A DNA stretch of 64,000 nucleotides from Pseudomonas sp. AL03 (GCF_029960815.1 NZ_JASBRE010000003.1:62001-126000); one strand, 5' to 3'; positions 36,170 to 45,630 are shown, counted from the stretch's first letter. Notes: a model not told the origin generated them from the letters alone. Numbers and translations are program-made.

Positions 36170-37735
36170 ATGAAGCCAGCAAGCCAGCCCGGCACAAGCG
36201 CGCCGCAAGACGATGACGTCAAGGTGCTGCACAGCATGGGCTATGCCCAGCAGCTGTCGCGACGGATGGGCGTTTTCTCCAACTTTGCCATTTCCTTTTC
36301 GATCATCTGCATTCTCTCGGGTGGTATCAATTCACTCGCCCAGGGCACCTCGGGTGCGGGCGGTGCGTCAATCGGCATCGGCTGGCCGATCGGTTGCCTG
36401 ATCTCCGGGGTCTTCGCCATGGCCATGGCGCAGATTTCCTCAGCCTACCCTACCGCTGGCGGGCTCTATCACTGGGGCTCGATACTCGGTAACCGCTTTA
36501 CCGGCTGGCTGACCGCGTGGTTCAACCTGCTGGGGCTGGTCACCGTGCTCGGTGCAATTAACGTCGGTACCTATTACTTCTTTTTCGGCGCCTTCGGACC
36601 GGCTCTGGGGATGGAAGACACCACCACGACCCGGGTGATTTTTCTGGCGATTCTGACCGGCCTCCAGGCCTTGTGTAACCACCTGGGTATCGGCCTGACG
36701 GCGAAGCTCACCGACTTCTCGGGGTATCTGATCTTCGCCACGGCGCTCGCACTGACCATCGTCTGCCTGATATCGGCGCCCAGTTATGAGTTCGCCCGGT
36801 TATGGACCTTCAGCAACTACTCCGGCGAGGCGGGCGGCAGCGTATGGCCACAGGTGTCGAACGGCTGGATTTTCATGCTCGGCCTGCTCTTGCCGATTTA
36901 TACCATCACGGGTTATGACGCCTCCGCGCATACTTCGGAAGAGACCCGAAATGCGGCCATGTCAGTGCCACGCGGCATGGTCATGTCGGTGGTCTGGTCG
37001 TTGCTGTTTGGCTGGGTCATGCTCAGTTCGTTTGTGCTGATGCTGCCGAACATGGATGAGGCGGCCAAGCATGGTTGGAGCGTGTTTTTCTGGGCCATGG
37101 ACACTCAGGTGAACCCGACGGTAAAAACGGCGCTGTACGTGGCCATTTTCATCTCGCAGTTTCTCTGCGGGCTGGCGACCGTGACCTCGGTCTCACGCAT
37201 GATCTTCGCGTTCTCCCGTGACGGCGGCCTGCCCTTCTCCAAAGCACTGGCCTCGGTATCGCCTACCCTTCGCAGCCCGGTGGCGGCGATCTGGACCGGA
37301 GCCACCCTCGCGGTGTTGTTCGTCTGGGGATCGTCGGTGATATCGGTCGGTGAGACGCCGGTCTATACCATCGTGGTGTCCTGCACGGTGATCTTCCTGT
37401 TCTTCTCCTTCGTCATCCCCATCGTGCTGGGCCTGTTTACCTACGGGACTTCGAAGTGGCCCACCATGGGGCCGTGGAACATGGGACGCTTCTGGTACTC
37501 CGTGTTTGCCATCCTCTCGATCCTCTCGATGGTGATTATTTTCGTTATCGGCATTCAGCCGCCGAACGATTGGGCGTTGTATATCACCATTGGGTTTCTG
37601 GTTTTGACGGCTATTGTCTGGTTCGGCTTTGAAGCCCGACGCTTCCAGGGTCCGCCGATTGGCGACATGATCGTCAAGCGGCAGGCTGAAATTGCGGCGG
37701 CTGAAGCGGCGTTGAATAAACAGGCGGGAAGCTGA
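36170..37735 (+). CDS. APC-family amino acid/amine permease
   Basis: 521 residues with about 12 membrane segments. An N-terminal SRRMGVFSNFAISFSIICILSGGINSLAQG and TAGGLYHWGSILGNRFTGWLTAWFNLLG are typical of the GABA/choline-like eukaryote-related branch (UGA4/BAT1-like) of the APC superfamily. It follows the ADH gene by 58 bases. The context suggests uptake of the amine or amino alcohol used by the upstream enzymes. Confidence 0.87.
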   Translation: MKPASQPGTSAPQDDDVKVLHSMGYAQQLSRRMGVFSNFAISFSIICILSGGINSLAQGTSGAGGASIGIGWPIGCLISGVFAMAMAQISSAYPTAGGLYHWGSILGNRFTGWLTAWFNLLGLVTVLGAINVGTYYFFFGAFGPALGMEDTTTTRVIFLAILTGLQALCNHLGIGLTAKLTDFSGYLIFATALALTIVCLISAPSYEFARLWTFSNYSGEAGGSVWPQVSNGWIFMLGLLLPIYTITGYDASAHTSEETRNAAMSVPRGMVMSVVWSLLFGWVMLSSFVLMLPNMDEAAKHGWSVFFWAMDTQVNPTVKTALYVAIFISQFLCGLATVTSVSRMIFAFSRDGGLPFSKALASVSPTLRSPVAAIWTGATLAVLFVWGSSVISVGETPVYTIVVSCTVIFLFFSFVIPIVLGLFTYGTSKWPTMGPWNMGRFWYSVFAILSILSMVIIFVIGIQPPNDWALYITIGFLVLTAIVWFGFEARRFQGPPIGDMIVKRQAEIAAAEAALNKQAGS

Positions 37736-37758
37736 TTGCTACAGCCTTGAACAGCAAA

Positions 37759-37792
37759 CTGTGGCGAGGGGACTTGCCCCCAATCGCCACAG
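37759..37792. repeat. Pseudomonas REP element
   Basis: CTGTGGCGA and TCGCCACAG form a perfect 9-bp outer stem, with GGGG/CCCC inside. This is the well-known pseudomonad REP type (GTGGCGAGGGnGCTTGCnCCC). It sits 23 bases after the permease stop and may also act in 3'-end stabilisation or termination. Confidence 0.85.
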
Positions 37793-37802
37793 CGGACTGC
37801 AA

Positions 37803-38104
37803 TTACGCAGGTGGGTCGATTTGATCCAGCACTCGTTTCGCCGTGATCTCTGCCAGCATGATGCTGTTTGAAATGCCCAGCAGGGCATTGCGCGCCCCAC
37901 CGTCTAGATGATCCACCAAGTAATGGACCATGACGTCGACCGAGGACAGCGTCTCGCACAAATAAACCACCAGGGTTTCGGTGGTGGCCTCTGGGTCGAC
38001 GAAAAACAGGGTGCTGGGTGCGCGCGAGGTGGCTTTGATGTCGGCAATCGACGGGAAGTGGAAATCGAGCGCCCGCTCGGCGGCATCGTGACCTTCCGCA
38101 CTGG
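37803..38104 (-). pseudogene. truncated DUF6124 gene
   Basis: A minus-strand frame ending at TAA 37803 reads HDAAERALDFHFP, FFVDPEATTETLVVYLCETL, ARNALLGISNSIMLAEI and KRVLDQIDPPA, which is the body of the Pseudomonas DUF6124 family. The frame has no start codon; a TAA stands at 38139-38141 and the usual N-terminus is missing. The break coincides with the edge of a GNAT fragment on the other strand, so it looks like a deletion or recombination junction near 38105. Confidence 0.65.
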
Positions 38105-38420
38105 ATGAAGTTTTTTGAACAACCCGGTCAGGTTGCCTTTATCGCGGCAGTAGGCCAAAAACCAGTGGGGTTCATCACTGCCGGCCTGTCATCCAGCAGC
38201 GGCTCGCTGATGCAGCCCCTCGATTCGGTGCGGATTGGGTCAGTGTGCGTAGACGAGCAGTTCTGGGGCAACGGTATCGGGCGCGAGCTTATACGACGGG
38301 TTCGAGACTGGGCCATCGAAAATGGCGCCAACGACCTGAAGCTCACCGTGTGGGCATTCAATGCACGGGCGGCGTCTGTATACAGAACTGGGATTCGAGA
38401 CCCGTGCCTACCGTGCCCTA
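38105..38420 (+). pseudogene. GNAT acetyltransferase fragment, truncated and frameshifted
   Basis: The plus strand reads QPGQVAFIAAVGQKPVGFI, IGSVCVDEQFWGNGIGRELIRR (acetyl-CoA loop variant of QxxGxG/A) and NDLKLTVWAFNARAAS. The continuation LYTELGFETRAYRALFLRHA is in another frame after one extra base near 38373. The N-terminal strand and helix of the domain are missing. It overlaps the 3' end of the opposite FAD gene. It is not expected to be functional. Confidence 0.65.
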
Positions 38421-38424
38421 TTTC

Positions 38425-39948
38425 TCAGACATGCTCTTCCACGCGCTCAACCCTGTGCGTTTCTTCGCGCCATTGCATCGCGTCCGCGCAACAGAAGGCG
38501 TGTCGCCCATTGATTTCCAGCGCAGAGGTGAAGAAGAACTGCCCCGCCGTTAGCTCGCCGACCGCATAAATCTGCCGTGCCAAGCCCGTCCGGCCCTGAA
38601 TGCGGTAGGTATCCGGGTCGACGCAGATGCCACCCATCGGATGACAGGTGGCCGTGCCGTTCTTGATCAGCGAGCCCAGCAAGGTCGACTCAATGAGGTT
38701 CGCATCTCGAGGAAAGCCAGTTGCGTAGATCACCCGATCATAGACATGCTCCCAGCCAGCCCCGCGAATGCTCAGTCCCGGCACATCAACTGGCTCGGGC
38801 GCGGCGAACGCACCGGGGACGAACTCCAACTGGCCGCTTCGCAGGTAACCGAGGATCTTGCGCGCGTTTTCCGCCGGGATGGAGACGCGGTAAGCCATGA
38901 AGAAGCTGAAATACTCGCTCATGAACCTGGCTTGTGCAGTGTCGTCCAGCGCTTGCCAAAGGTGTTCGATAAAGCCGTTGGTTGCATAGAGGATGGCCTG
39001 CCAGATACGCGGAGCTTGCGAGACATTGATCTCGTTCTCGATGAAGCTGATGACGTCGGCCGGCGGTGCTGGCAGTGGGATCACGGCACTTGTCGAGGCC
39101 GGGTCGTGGGCGGCCAGTTCCTTGCGAAACAGTGCGACCAGATCACTGATCTGCAACGGCCCGGTTTGCGCGACCAGCGCGCGAACGCCCTCGCGGGTCA
39201 GGTGCTTGAGCTCGACGCGCTCCTGGGTTCCGCGAACCACGGGGAAATAGCCGCTGCGCGAATGCATGCGAATCAACTCGCGATGCCCGCCTTCAATCAG
39301 CGCGACCACCGTGTCGATGGCGCTCAACCGCGCACCGATTATGGCCACCCGTTCGTCCGGGGAAATTGTCTTCAGCAGGCGCGCAACCGGATAGGGTGTC
39401 GCCAGGACGCGCTCGTCGTGCTTGTCGGGATCAATTTTCGTGGCCAACGGCCCGCAGAACAGCAAGACCTTATGCGCGGCGATACTCAGTCCGCATCGCG
39501 TCCATACGGTCTCCATTCCGTCAATCAGATTGATAGCGCAGACCTCGGCATTCATCAGCACCAATTGGCAGCCGAGCGAGGCGCCACGCAATACGATCTT
39601 CTTGATCTGGTCCTGCAGGTAAACGCCGAACAAGGCCCGCGGAGCAAAGCTCTCCGGGGTCGGACGAAACTCGGGAAAGGTATGCCGCCACGCCCCTGGA
39701 TGGTCCTCCAGCCAGCGCTGGAAATGACCAGGGAGATGCGGATAGGGCGTAATGAAACCGGTCTTGGTATTGAGAATGTTGCTCTGCAGATCAGCCTCAT
39801 AAGCCGCACCGCGCCCGAAGTCTTCGCGTTTTTCGAAGAGGTAAATGGTCCCGGCCGGTGCGTTGTATGCAGCGACGCGATCCAGGTGACGTTGCAGGAA
39901 TGCGATAGCCGTCGCGCCGCAGCCGACGATTGCAAAGGCATTTTTCAT
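38425..39948 (-). CDS. FAD/NAD(P)-binding oxidoreductase (PF13454-type)
   Basis: 507 residues from ATG 39948 (AAGGAAG upstream). The N-terminal FAIVGCGATAIAFLQRHLDRV is a GxGxxA/G nucleotide loop, followed by FEKREDFGRGAAYEADLQSNILNTKTGFITPYP, the hallmark of the NAD_binding_9 family. A second dinucleotide fold is at VAIIGARLSAIDTVVALIEGG, and YDRVIYATGFP is near the C-terminus. Relatives are distantly similar to N-hydroxylating monooxygenases, but their activities are mostly unknown. It is the last gene of the minus-strand cluster, 166 bases after the aminotransferase. Confidence 0.8.
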   Translation of the reverse strand: MKNAFAIVGCGATAIAFLQRHLDRVAAYNAPAGTIYLFEKREDFGRGAAYEADLQSNILNTKTGFITPYPHLPGHFQRWLEDHPGAWRHTFPEFRPTPESFAPRALFGVYLQDQIKKIVLRGASLGCQLVLMNAEVCAINLIDGMETVWTRCGLSIAAHKVLLFCGPLATKIDPDKHDERVLATPYPVARLLKTISPDERVAIIGARLSAIDTVVALIEGGHRELIRMHSRSGYFPVVRGTQERVELKHLTREGVRALVAQTGPLQISDLVALFRKELAAHDPASTSAVIPLPAPPADVISFIENEINVSQAPRIWQAILYATNGFIEHLWQALDDTAQARFMSEYFSFFMAYRVSIPAENARKILGYLRSGQLEFVPGAFAAPEPVDVPGLSIRGAGWEHVYDRVIYATGFPRDANLIESTLLGSLIKNGTATCHPMGGICVDPDTYRIQGRTGLARQIYAVGELTAGQFFFTSALEINGRHAFCCADAMQWREETHRVERVEEHV

Positions 39949-40114
39949 CAAAGTACTTCCTTATATAAAACCGCTTCCCTTACGTGTGCTTCAGCCCGGC
40001 AGCAGACGTGAAGTGACCAGCCACTCCCCGCTCCAGAAGAACGCAGAGCAGCTCGCGGTTAGCCGAATCAGGTCACTTCAGCGTCGCCAAACCTCGCCCA
40101 TGCCAGACCGGTAA

Positions 40115-41302
40115 TCACGAAATGGCGGACAGGAACTCTCTCAAGCGCGCGGCCCCGGACCTGACCTGCTCGGCATCGCCGGAGTACGACAATCGCGCAT
40201 GACCCGGTGTGCCAAAAAAGCTGCCGGGAATCAGCGCAACGCCGTATTCCTCCAGCAGCAAGGCGCAAAATGCCTCGTCATCGGCGATCAATCTGCCATG
40301 CAGGGATTTGCCCAGGGTCTGGCTGATATCCATGAACAGATAAAACGCCCCCGCTGGTTGGCAGAACCTCAGGTCTGGCGCCCCCTGCAAGTCGGTGAGC
40401 AATGCCTGGCGCTGGCTGTGCAAGCGGTCTCTTGCTGCGTAGGAGAACGCCTGGTCACCGCTGAAGGCCGCCGCTGCCGCTGCCGCCGGGATCGGTGGGA
40501 TGTTCGAGATCGAGTTAGAATTGAGCGTGGTGACTGCCGCGGCAATCCGTTCACTGGCCGCCAACAGGCCGACCCGCCAGCCCGGCATCCCATAGAGCTT
40601 GGATACGCTGTCGATCTTGATGATGCGGTCGCTCAGATCCGGTGCGACCGAAAGCAGACTGGGGCAGCGATCCATGTCGTAGACGAATCGCTGATAGACG
40701 TCATCCGAAATGATCCAGACATCCTTTTTACGCAGCACCTCGGCCAACGCCGCGAGTTCCCCGGCGGAATACACGGCGCCGGTAGGGTTGCCCGGCGAGT
40801 TCAGCATGACCACCCGCACCTTGTCGGATAAGGCATCATCAAGGGCTTGCGCCGTCATCTTGAAATCGGTTTGCGCCGAGCAGGTGACGTTGACCACGCC
40901 CGCTCCGACCAGATCGGCAATGTCGAAATAGGTTGGCCAGCAAGGGGTGGACACGAGGACATCGTCGCCGGGGCGGATGATCGCGCGTAGCACGCTGAAC
41001 AACAGGTGCTTGGCGCCGAGGCCGGCCACCAGATTCTGCTCGCGATAGTGGGTGAACCCCTGTCCGTGCAGGTAACCCAGATACGCGGCCAGCAGCGCTT
41101 CATCTCCGCGGCTCGAGCCATACCCGCCGGTGTGTTCGCAGGCAGCCTTGACGGCCGCCTCGACGATATGCGGCGCCGGAAGAAAACCCGGCACACCGAC
41201 ACCGAGATCGATCACTGGATGCCGCATTTCCCTGACCTTCTGAACGACACCCAGGATCGGGCAAAACCGTGCAAATTCGAGATCTGGCGAAAGAGTAGGC
41301 AT
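40115..41302 (-). CDS. PLP-dependent aminotransferase, class I/II
   Basis: The protein has 395 residues with fold type I aspartate aminotransferase features: YGSSRGDEALLAAYL, the central NSPGNPTGAVYSAGEL, ISDDVYQRFVY, and IIKIDSVSKLYGMPGWRVG with the PLP lysine. The C-terminal Arg is in HARLSYSG. It follows the acetaldehyde dehydrogenase gene by 23 bases. In context it could aminate the 4-hydroxy-2-oxo acid released by the aldolase to a gamma-hydroxy amino acid; this is inference. Confidence 0.88.
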   Translation of the reverse strand: MPTLSPDLEFARFCPILGVVQKVREMRHPVIDLGVGVPGFLPAPHIVEAAVKAACEHTGGYGSSRGDEALLAAYLGYLHGQGFTHYREQNLVAGLGAKHLLFSVLRAIIRPGDDVLVSTPCWPTYFDIADLVGAGVVNVTCSAQTDFKMTAQALDDALSDKVRVVMLNSPGNPTGAVYSAGELAALAEVLRKKDVWIISDDVYQRFVYDMDRCPSLLSVAPDLSDRIIKIDSVSKLYGMPGWRVGLLAASERIAAAVTTLNSNSISNIPPIPAAAAAAAFSGDQAFSYAARDRLHSQRQALLTDLQGAPDLRFCQPAGAFYLFMDISQTLGKSLHGRLIADDEAFCALLLEEYGVALIPGSFFGTPGHARLSYSGDAEQVRSGAARLREFLSAIS

Positions 41303-41325
41303 AAAAGTCTCTCCGTTACGCTGAG

Positions 41326-42204
41326 TCAGGCTGCGCGTTCGGTCACGCGGCCCCGGGCCATGAGCGCGGCCATGTGGGTTGCGGTCGCAGTGATGATGTC
41401 GAGGTTGCCGGCGCTTGGATCGAGAAAGTCCCCTGCCCCTTCAACGCGCACCATGGTGAACAAGCGTCCCTCGCTGTAATGCAGATCGACGATCACCTGA
41501 TACCCAGGCACGGCAGACTGCACCTGGGTCACGGCACGTTCCACTTCACGGCGGGTGGCGGCCAGATCAACCGTCTCGATCAGCGCCGAAATCGCGGTCT
41601 GCATAAAGACGTTCGGCTTGGCCGGATTGATGTTGAGGATCGCCTTGACGTCTTTGCAGCCGGTGAAATGGCTCAACGCATTCTCGGTGGTAGTGATGTA
41701 GTTGCTCAGGTTTCGCCGAGTGGCCGGGCCGGCGCTTTCGGCGCTGATCGAGGACACCACTTCGATGTAGCGCACGCTCGGATTAGCCCGGGCGATCGCG
41801 GCCGCAAGCGGGATAGAAGCCTGGCCACCACAGGTGATCATGTTGATATTGCTCGCCTCGATCAGCTCCGCGCCGTTGAGGGACGGCACGCACAATGCGC
41901 CCAGAGAGGCCGGGGTCAGGTTGATGATCGCTTTCCCGGCCTCGATCAGGCGCGGTGCGTGGGCTTCATGGTCGGCCGCCGAGGTGGCATCGAACACCAG
42001 ATCAAATTCGTTGATCCGGGCAAACAGGCCGTCGATGCCGTCCGCGGTGGTGGCGACCCCGCGCTCGCGGGCGAACGCAAGGCCGGATGAGTGCAAGGAG
42101 CGACCGGCAACCAGCGTGCAATCCAGATCCGGATGGACGAGCACCTTGCACAGGATGTCGCAGCCGATATTGCCACTGCCGATGATGGCGGTTTTCAAAG
42201 TCAT
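41326..42204 (-). CDS. acylating acetaldehyde dehydrogenase (DmpF/MhpF family)
   Basis: 292 residues. N-terminal Rossmann AIIGSGNIGCDILCKVL; catalytic Cys125 in NMITCGGQASIPLAAAI; NPAKPNVFMQTAI near residue 195. These match DmpF, BphJ and MhpF. In catabolism these enzymes turn acetaldehyde from the aldolase into acetyl-CoA. No other meta-cleavage genes are here, so the pair may run in the synthetic direction (acyl-CoA to aldehyde), as SanN does in nikkomycin biosynthesis. It starts 16 bases after the aldolase stop. Confidence 0.92.
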   Translation of the reverse strand: MTLKTAIIGSGNIGCDILCKVLVHPDLDCTLVAGRSLHSSGLAFARERGVATTADGIDGLFARINEFDLVFDATSAADHEAHAPRLIEAGKAIINLTPASLGALCVPSLNGAELIEASNINMITCGGQASIPLAAAIARANPSVRYIEVVSSISAESAGPATRRNLSNYITTTENALSHFTGCKDVKAILNINPAKPNVFMQTAISALIETVDLAATRREVERAVTQVQSAVPGYQVIVDLHYSEGRLFTMVRVEGAGDFLDPSAGNLDIITATATHMAALMARGRVTERAA

Positions 42205-42220
42205 TTTTTCAGTTCCAGAG

Positions 42221-43228
42221 TCAGGCGACGACGGGTTGAGAAAGGCGGCTGGCCACCGAGATGATCAGGTCTTCCTGGCCGGCCACGGCGTTGCATCGCG
42301 CAAGCTCTTCATAGATTTTTCGCGGCTCGACGCGAAATTCCGCCGCCGCGCGCGCGACGTGCTTCTCGAACCCGCTGCAAACGCCGTAGAGGCCTCTGAT
42401 CAGATTGGCAGTCTTCACCACCGTGGGAGTCCTGACCGGCGCGAAGTCCTCGAGGCTCTCGACGGCGCGGCAAAGGTCAAAGACCTTCACCCCGGTCTCG
42501 AACTTGTAGCGCTCGAGCACCGCGCACAGCACCTCCAGCTGGGTATTGCCGGCACCCGCGCCGAATCCGCGCATGCAGCCGTCAATGATGGTCGCCCCGG
42601 CCTGGGCGGCAGCCAACGAGTTGGCGACCGCCAGTCCAAGATTGTTGTGACCATGGAAACCCACGGGAATGGCGAGCTCCCTGACCAGTAGGCCGATCTT
42701 TTCGCGGGCGCTGTCCGGGTCAAAGTGCCCCGCCGAATCCATCAGAACCAGGGCATTGGCGCCATAGCGCTGCTGCTTCAATGCTTCTTCGAGCAGCGTC
42801 TCGGGACTGGCCATGTGGGTCATCATCAGCACGCCCTGGACGTACGCGCCCTTGGCCCGCGCATGTTCGATGTAGCTCTCGGTCAGGCTGGCCTCGGTGC
42901 AATGGGACGCGATGCGCAGCACGTCGACGCCGATCTGCAGTGCGGTATCGATGTCGCTCAGCCTGGCAAACCCAGGAATCATGTGGATGCCGAGTCTGGA
43001 ATGCGTCAGGTTGGCTCGCGCTGTTTCGAGCATCTCGCTGTCTTTGTAGCGCGCAAGTCCGAGTTGCAGGGAGGACGCACCCAGGCCATTTCCGTGGCCG
43101 ACTTCTACAACGCTGAGGCCGCAGCCATCGACAGCCTGGCAGTAGGAGGCAATATCCTCCAGGCTCAGCGAATGGGAGACAGCATGATTTCCGTCGCGCA
43201 GCGTTGGGTCGTGAATAGCAATACTCAT
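42221..43228 (-). CDS. 4-hydroxy-2-oxovalerate aldolase family (DmpG-like)
   Basis: 335 residues from ATG 43228 (AAGGA 9 bases upstream; an earlier TTG is unlikely). DPTLRDGNHAVSH carries the conserved catalytic Arg/Asp, HGHNNLGLAVANS the metal-binding His pair, and GAGAGNTQLEVL the channel motif. The C-terminal communication domain is present, so a DmpG-DmpF type complex with aldehyde channelling is expected. The pair normally splits or forms 4-hydroxy-2-oxo acids from pyruvate and an aldehyde. No hydratase (MhpD) or ring-cleavage genes are nearby. Confidence 0.92.
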   Translation of the reverse strand: MSIAIHDPTLRDGNHAVSHSLSLEDIASYCQAVDGCGLSVVEVGHGNGLGASSLQLGLARYKDSEMLETARANLTHSRLGIHMIPGFARLSDIDTALQIGVDVLRIASHCTEASLTESYIEHARAKGAYVQGVLMMTHMASPETLLEEALKQQRYGANALVLMDSAGHFDPDSAREKIGLLVRELAIPVGFHGHNNLGLAVANSLAAAQAGATIIDGCMRGFGAGAGNTQLEVLCAVLERYKFETGVKVFDLCRAVESLEDFAPVRTPTVVKTANLIRGLYGVCSGFEKHVARAAAEFRVEPRKIYEELARCNAVAGQEDLIISVASRLSQPVVA

Positions 43229-43266
43229 CGAGATCAATCCTTGTCATTCGAAGTTTTTTGCAGCAA

Positions 43267-44301
43267 TTACTGTTCAGGCTGCGGGTTTTCCTGCAGCAGC
43301 CGTTTGGGCAGGAACGCCGGCGAAATATGGATGATCGACATCCGCACCACGTGATTGAGCATCACGAAGGCAGGATCGAGCTTGAGTAGCAAAGCCGCTG
43401 CGGTCATCACCTCAACACCACCAGGAACCCACGACATGAACAGCGAAAGGAACGGCTTGCCGGTCAGCTTGCTGAACGCGAAGGCAACCAGCAGTGTCGT
43501 GCAGAACGTCAGGGCAGTAACCACCAGACCGGCGCGGATGTAGCGCACGAAATCCTTGAGCGTGATGTCCTTGAGGCGAATGCCGATCAGACCGCCGAGC
43601 AGGATCAGCGCAACGATCGCCAGTGGATCGGGAACATGCAGATGGACTTGAGGAAAACCGACGTTGACCGCGGCGGAGCAAATCAGCCCGGTCAACATGT
43701 AAGGCGCGGGAACATCGAAGCGCTCCAGCAGATAACCGGCGACCACAGCCGCGATCGCCGGAGGGATCACGCCAAGGTAATCATCAAACGAGCCCAGCAC
43801 CGGCGCCGCGCTTTCGGCGTGCCCACCGGCAATGATCGTCACCACCAGCAACAGCGCGAGCAAACGCACAATGTGCACGAACGCGATGCGCCCGGAGGCC
43901 GGGCCCTCCTCTCCCGAGACCGTCATCACCGCCGCCATTGCGCCGGGAATGGACCCGAGCAGGCTTTCTAAATGCCCCCAGCGCTCCATGCGCCGCAGCC
44001 AGTTATAGCCGACGAAAATTTGCGTGGTCATGCAGATGAGCAGACCGACCAGAATGCTGAAATCCGTCAGCTCGTGCATCATCGAGGCGGTGACGATGGA
44101 GCCGACACTGACCCCTAGCAGCAACTGCACGGTAGCCACGAACGGATACGGCATGCGCATGCGCACACCCATTTTGCTGAGCGCCGTGACCAGGCAGATC
44201 GCGCCGATCAGCTCACCAAGCGCAAGCCCGGTCATGTAACCGAGCCATGCGCCCAGGGCCGCCACGGGAATCGGGATAAGGCTTTCGAACACAGTCTTCA
44301 T
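43267..44301 (-). CDS. AbrB-family membrane protein (PF05145-type)
   Basis: 344 residues, almost all hydrophobic, with about 10 helices. An internal repeat is visible: GYMTGLALGELIGAICLVTALSK near the start is echoed by LTGLICSAAVNVGFP in the second half, and GSIPGAMAAVMTVSGEEGP by MSWVPGGVEVMTAAALLLKLDPAFV. This is the duplicated AbrB/AmoA-like membrane family, often mislabelled ammonia monooxygenase. Its role is unproven but a transporter is likely. It sits between the ATP-grasp and aldolase genes in the cluster. Confidence 0.82.
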   Translation of the reverse strand: MKTVFESLIPIPVAALGAWLGYMTGLALGELIGAICLVTALSKMGVRMRMPYPFVATVQLLLGVSVGSIVTASMMHELTDFSILVGLLICMTTQIFVGYNWLRRMERWGHLESLLGSIPGAMAAVMTVSGEEGPASGRIAFVHIVRLLALLLVVTIIAGGHAESAAPVLGSFDDYLGVIPPAIAAVVAGYLLERFDVPAPYMLTGLICSAAVNVGFPQVHLHVPDPLAIVALILLGGLIGIRLKDITLKDFVRYIRAGLVVTALTFCTTLLVAFAFSKLTGKPFLSLFMSWVPGGVEVMTAAALLLKLDPAFVMLNHVVRMSIIHISPAFLPKRLLQENPQPEQ

Positions 44302-44388
44302 TGGATATCCACTTTTCTGCGGGCGTGACGATTCCGTCCAGCTCAGGAAGGTCAGCTCAATTAATGTCGAAAGGTTGTGCGATAAGGT

Positions 44389-45630
44389 CTATGTCGCGGC
44401 GGCGATTTCGCTGCCCGACCAGTCGCAACTCTCGTGGAACCAGGCTTCGACCTGATGCAGCTTGTCGCGCAACTCGGCCTCATCCTGGCCTGCCACGATG
44501 GCGTTGAGGATTTCCGAGTGGGTGAATTCCATGCCGCCATAGGAGGTCATCTTCCTGGCGGAAATTCGGTACTCCAGGACACCGTTGAGCGGGCAGGTTT
44601 GCGGAACGTCGCGCAGCAGACCGACCCGCGGCGGGATGCTGATATGCCCGACCATCCGCAGCGGCGCGGCCATTGGCTCAGGGCGGTAGAACGGATCATG
44701 CAGCGCGCGCAGGAAGCTCATCCGCGGATCAATGCCCCAGGCGTGGGTCAGCTCCTGGTTGAAGAACACCCCGCCCAACCGCGAGGCGATTTCGCAGAGG
44801 ACGATCTCGTCATTTCCATCCACGAAAAGTTCAAGATGAAACAGCATGGTCGGATCGGATGGCAGCACATCTTCGACCAGCGAACGCGCATAGCGAACCA
44901 GCCTGTCGCGCATCGGGTTGTCGGCGTCGAGCATGTGCAGGTCATGTGATTTGCCGCCGAGGAAATCCAGCGCCGAGGTCATGACCCGAACCGGTGAAAC
45001 CAGGATCGGACGGCCATCGATGTACAGACCATTGACGATGTAATGGCTGCCACGCACATAGCTCTCGATCATCAGGTTGTGGAACGTGCTTGAAGTGCGC
45101 CCGGCCAGCCATTCCCGCAGCCGCTGCGAGTCGTCGAGTACCTCCACGCCGTTCGAGCCGCGGCCATCGCGAGGCTTGATGACCACCGGGAAACCGAAGC
45201 GCTCGCTGAAGCGAACCGCTTGCGTGGCATTGCTGATCGATGCCATTTCGGCGATGGCAAACCCGCAGTCCCTCGCGCGTTGCTTCATCAGGAACTTGTC
45301 CCGGTAAAACAAGGCGCGATCCTCGGCACCCAGCGTAATCCCGAGCCGATCATTGATGCGCGCCACCCGCAGCACATCGATCTCGGCCAGCGCCACACAC
45401 AGCGGCGCATGGAGCTCCCGTGCAAGCTCATAGACATCGATCTCGACCAGCGCGCTGTCGTTAAAGTTGTCGAAGAGCTGGAAGCGAACGGTATGGCCCA
45501 GATGGGCCGCAATCTCTTGAGATCGCGAGGCGCAGCTCAACAGCATGCCTCCCTGGCCAAGCGCGGCAGACCAGCTCGCGGCAGAGTGCTGGAGAAGAAT
45601 TTTCGGCGGGCAAAAAACAATGAGCTGCAT
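44389..45630 (-). CDS. ATP-grasp carboxylate-amine ligase-like enzyme
   Basis: 413 residues from ATG 45630, where AAGGA precedes the start and the protein begins with the first strand (MQLIVFCPP). An upstream ATG at 45654 adds 8 residues. ATP-grasp signatures are RFGFPVVIKPRDGRGSNGVEVLDD (phosphate loop), and LELFVDGNDEIVLCEIASRLGG for the Mg-binding Glu/Asn-type end. The fold fits L-amino-acid ligases and carboxylases that make acyl-phosphates. In context it may couple the new amino acid to another amine or amino acid. A 141-base gap upstream may contain a promoter. Confidence 0.82.
   Translation of the reverse strand: MQLIVFCPPKILLQHSAASWSAALGQGGMLLSCASRSQEIAAHLGHTVRFQLFDNFNDSALVEIDVYELARELHAPLCVALAEIDVLRVARINDRLGITLGAEDRALFYRDKFLMKQRARDCGFAIAEMASISNATQAVRFSERFGFPVVIKPRDGRGSNGVEVLDDSQRLREWLAGRTSSTFHNLMIESYVRGSHYIVNGLYIDGRPILVSPVRVMTSALDFLGGKSHDLHMLDADNPMRDRLVRYARSLVEDVLPSDPTMLFHLELFVDGNDEIVLCEIASRLGGVFFNQELTHAWGIDPRMSFLRALHDPFYRPEPMAAPLRMVGHISIPPRVGLLRDVPQTCPLNGVLEYRISARKMTSYGGMEFTHSEILNAIVAGQDEAELRDKLHQVEAWFHESCDWSGSEIAAAT

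Noticed and set aside
41326..43228. Part of a meta-cleavage catabolic operon
   Set aside because: The aldolase and acetaldehyde dehydrogenase would be the terminal steps, yet no dioxygenase, hydrolase, decarboxylase or hydratase gene is in the window. The neighbours are anabolic in character.
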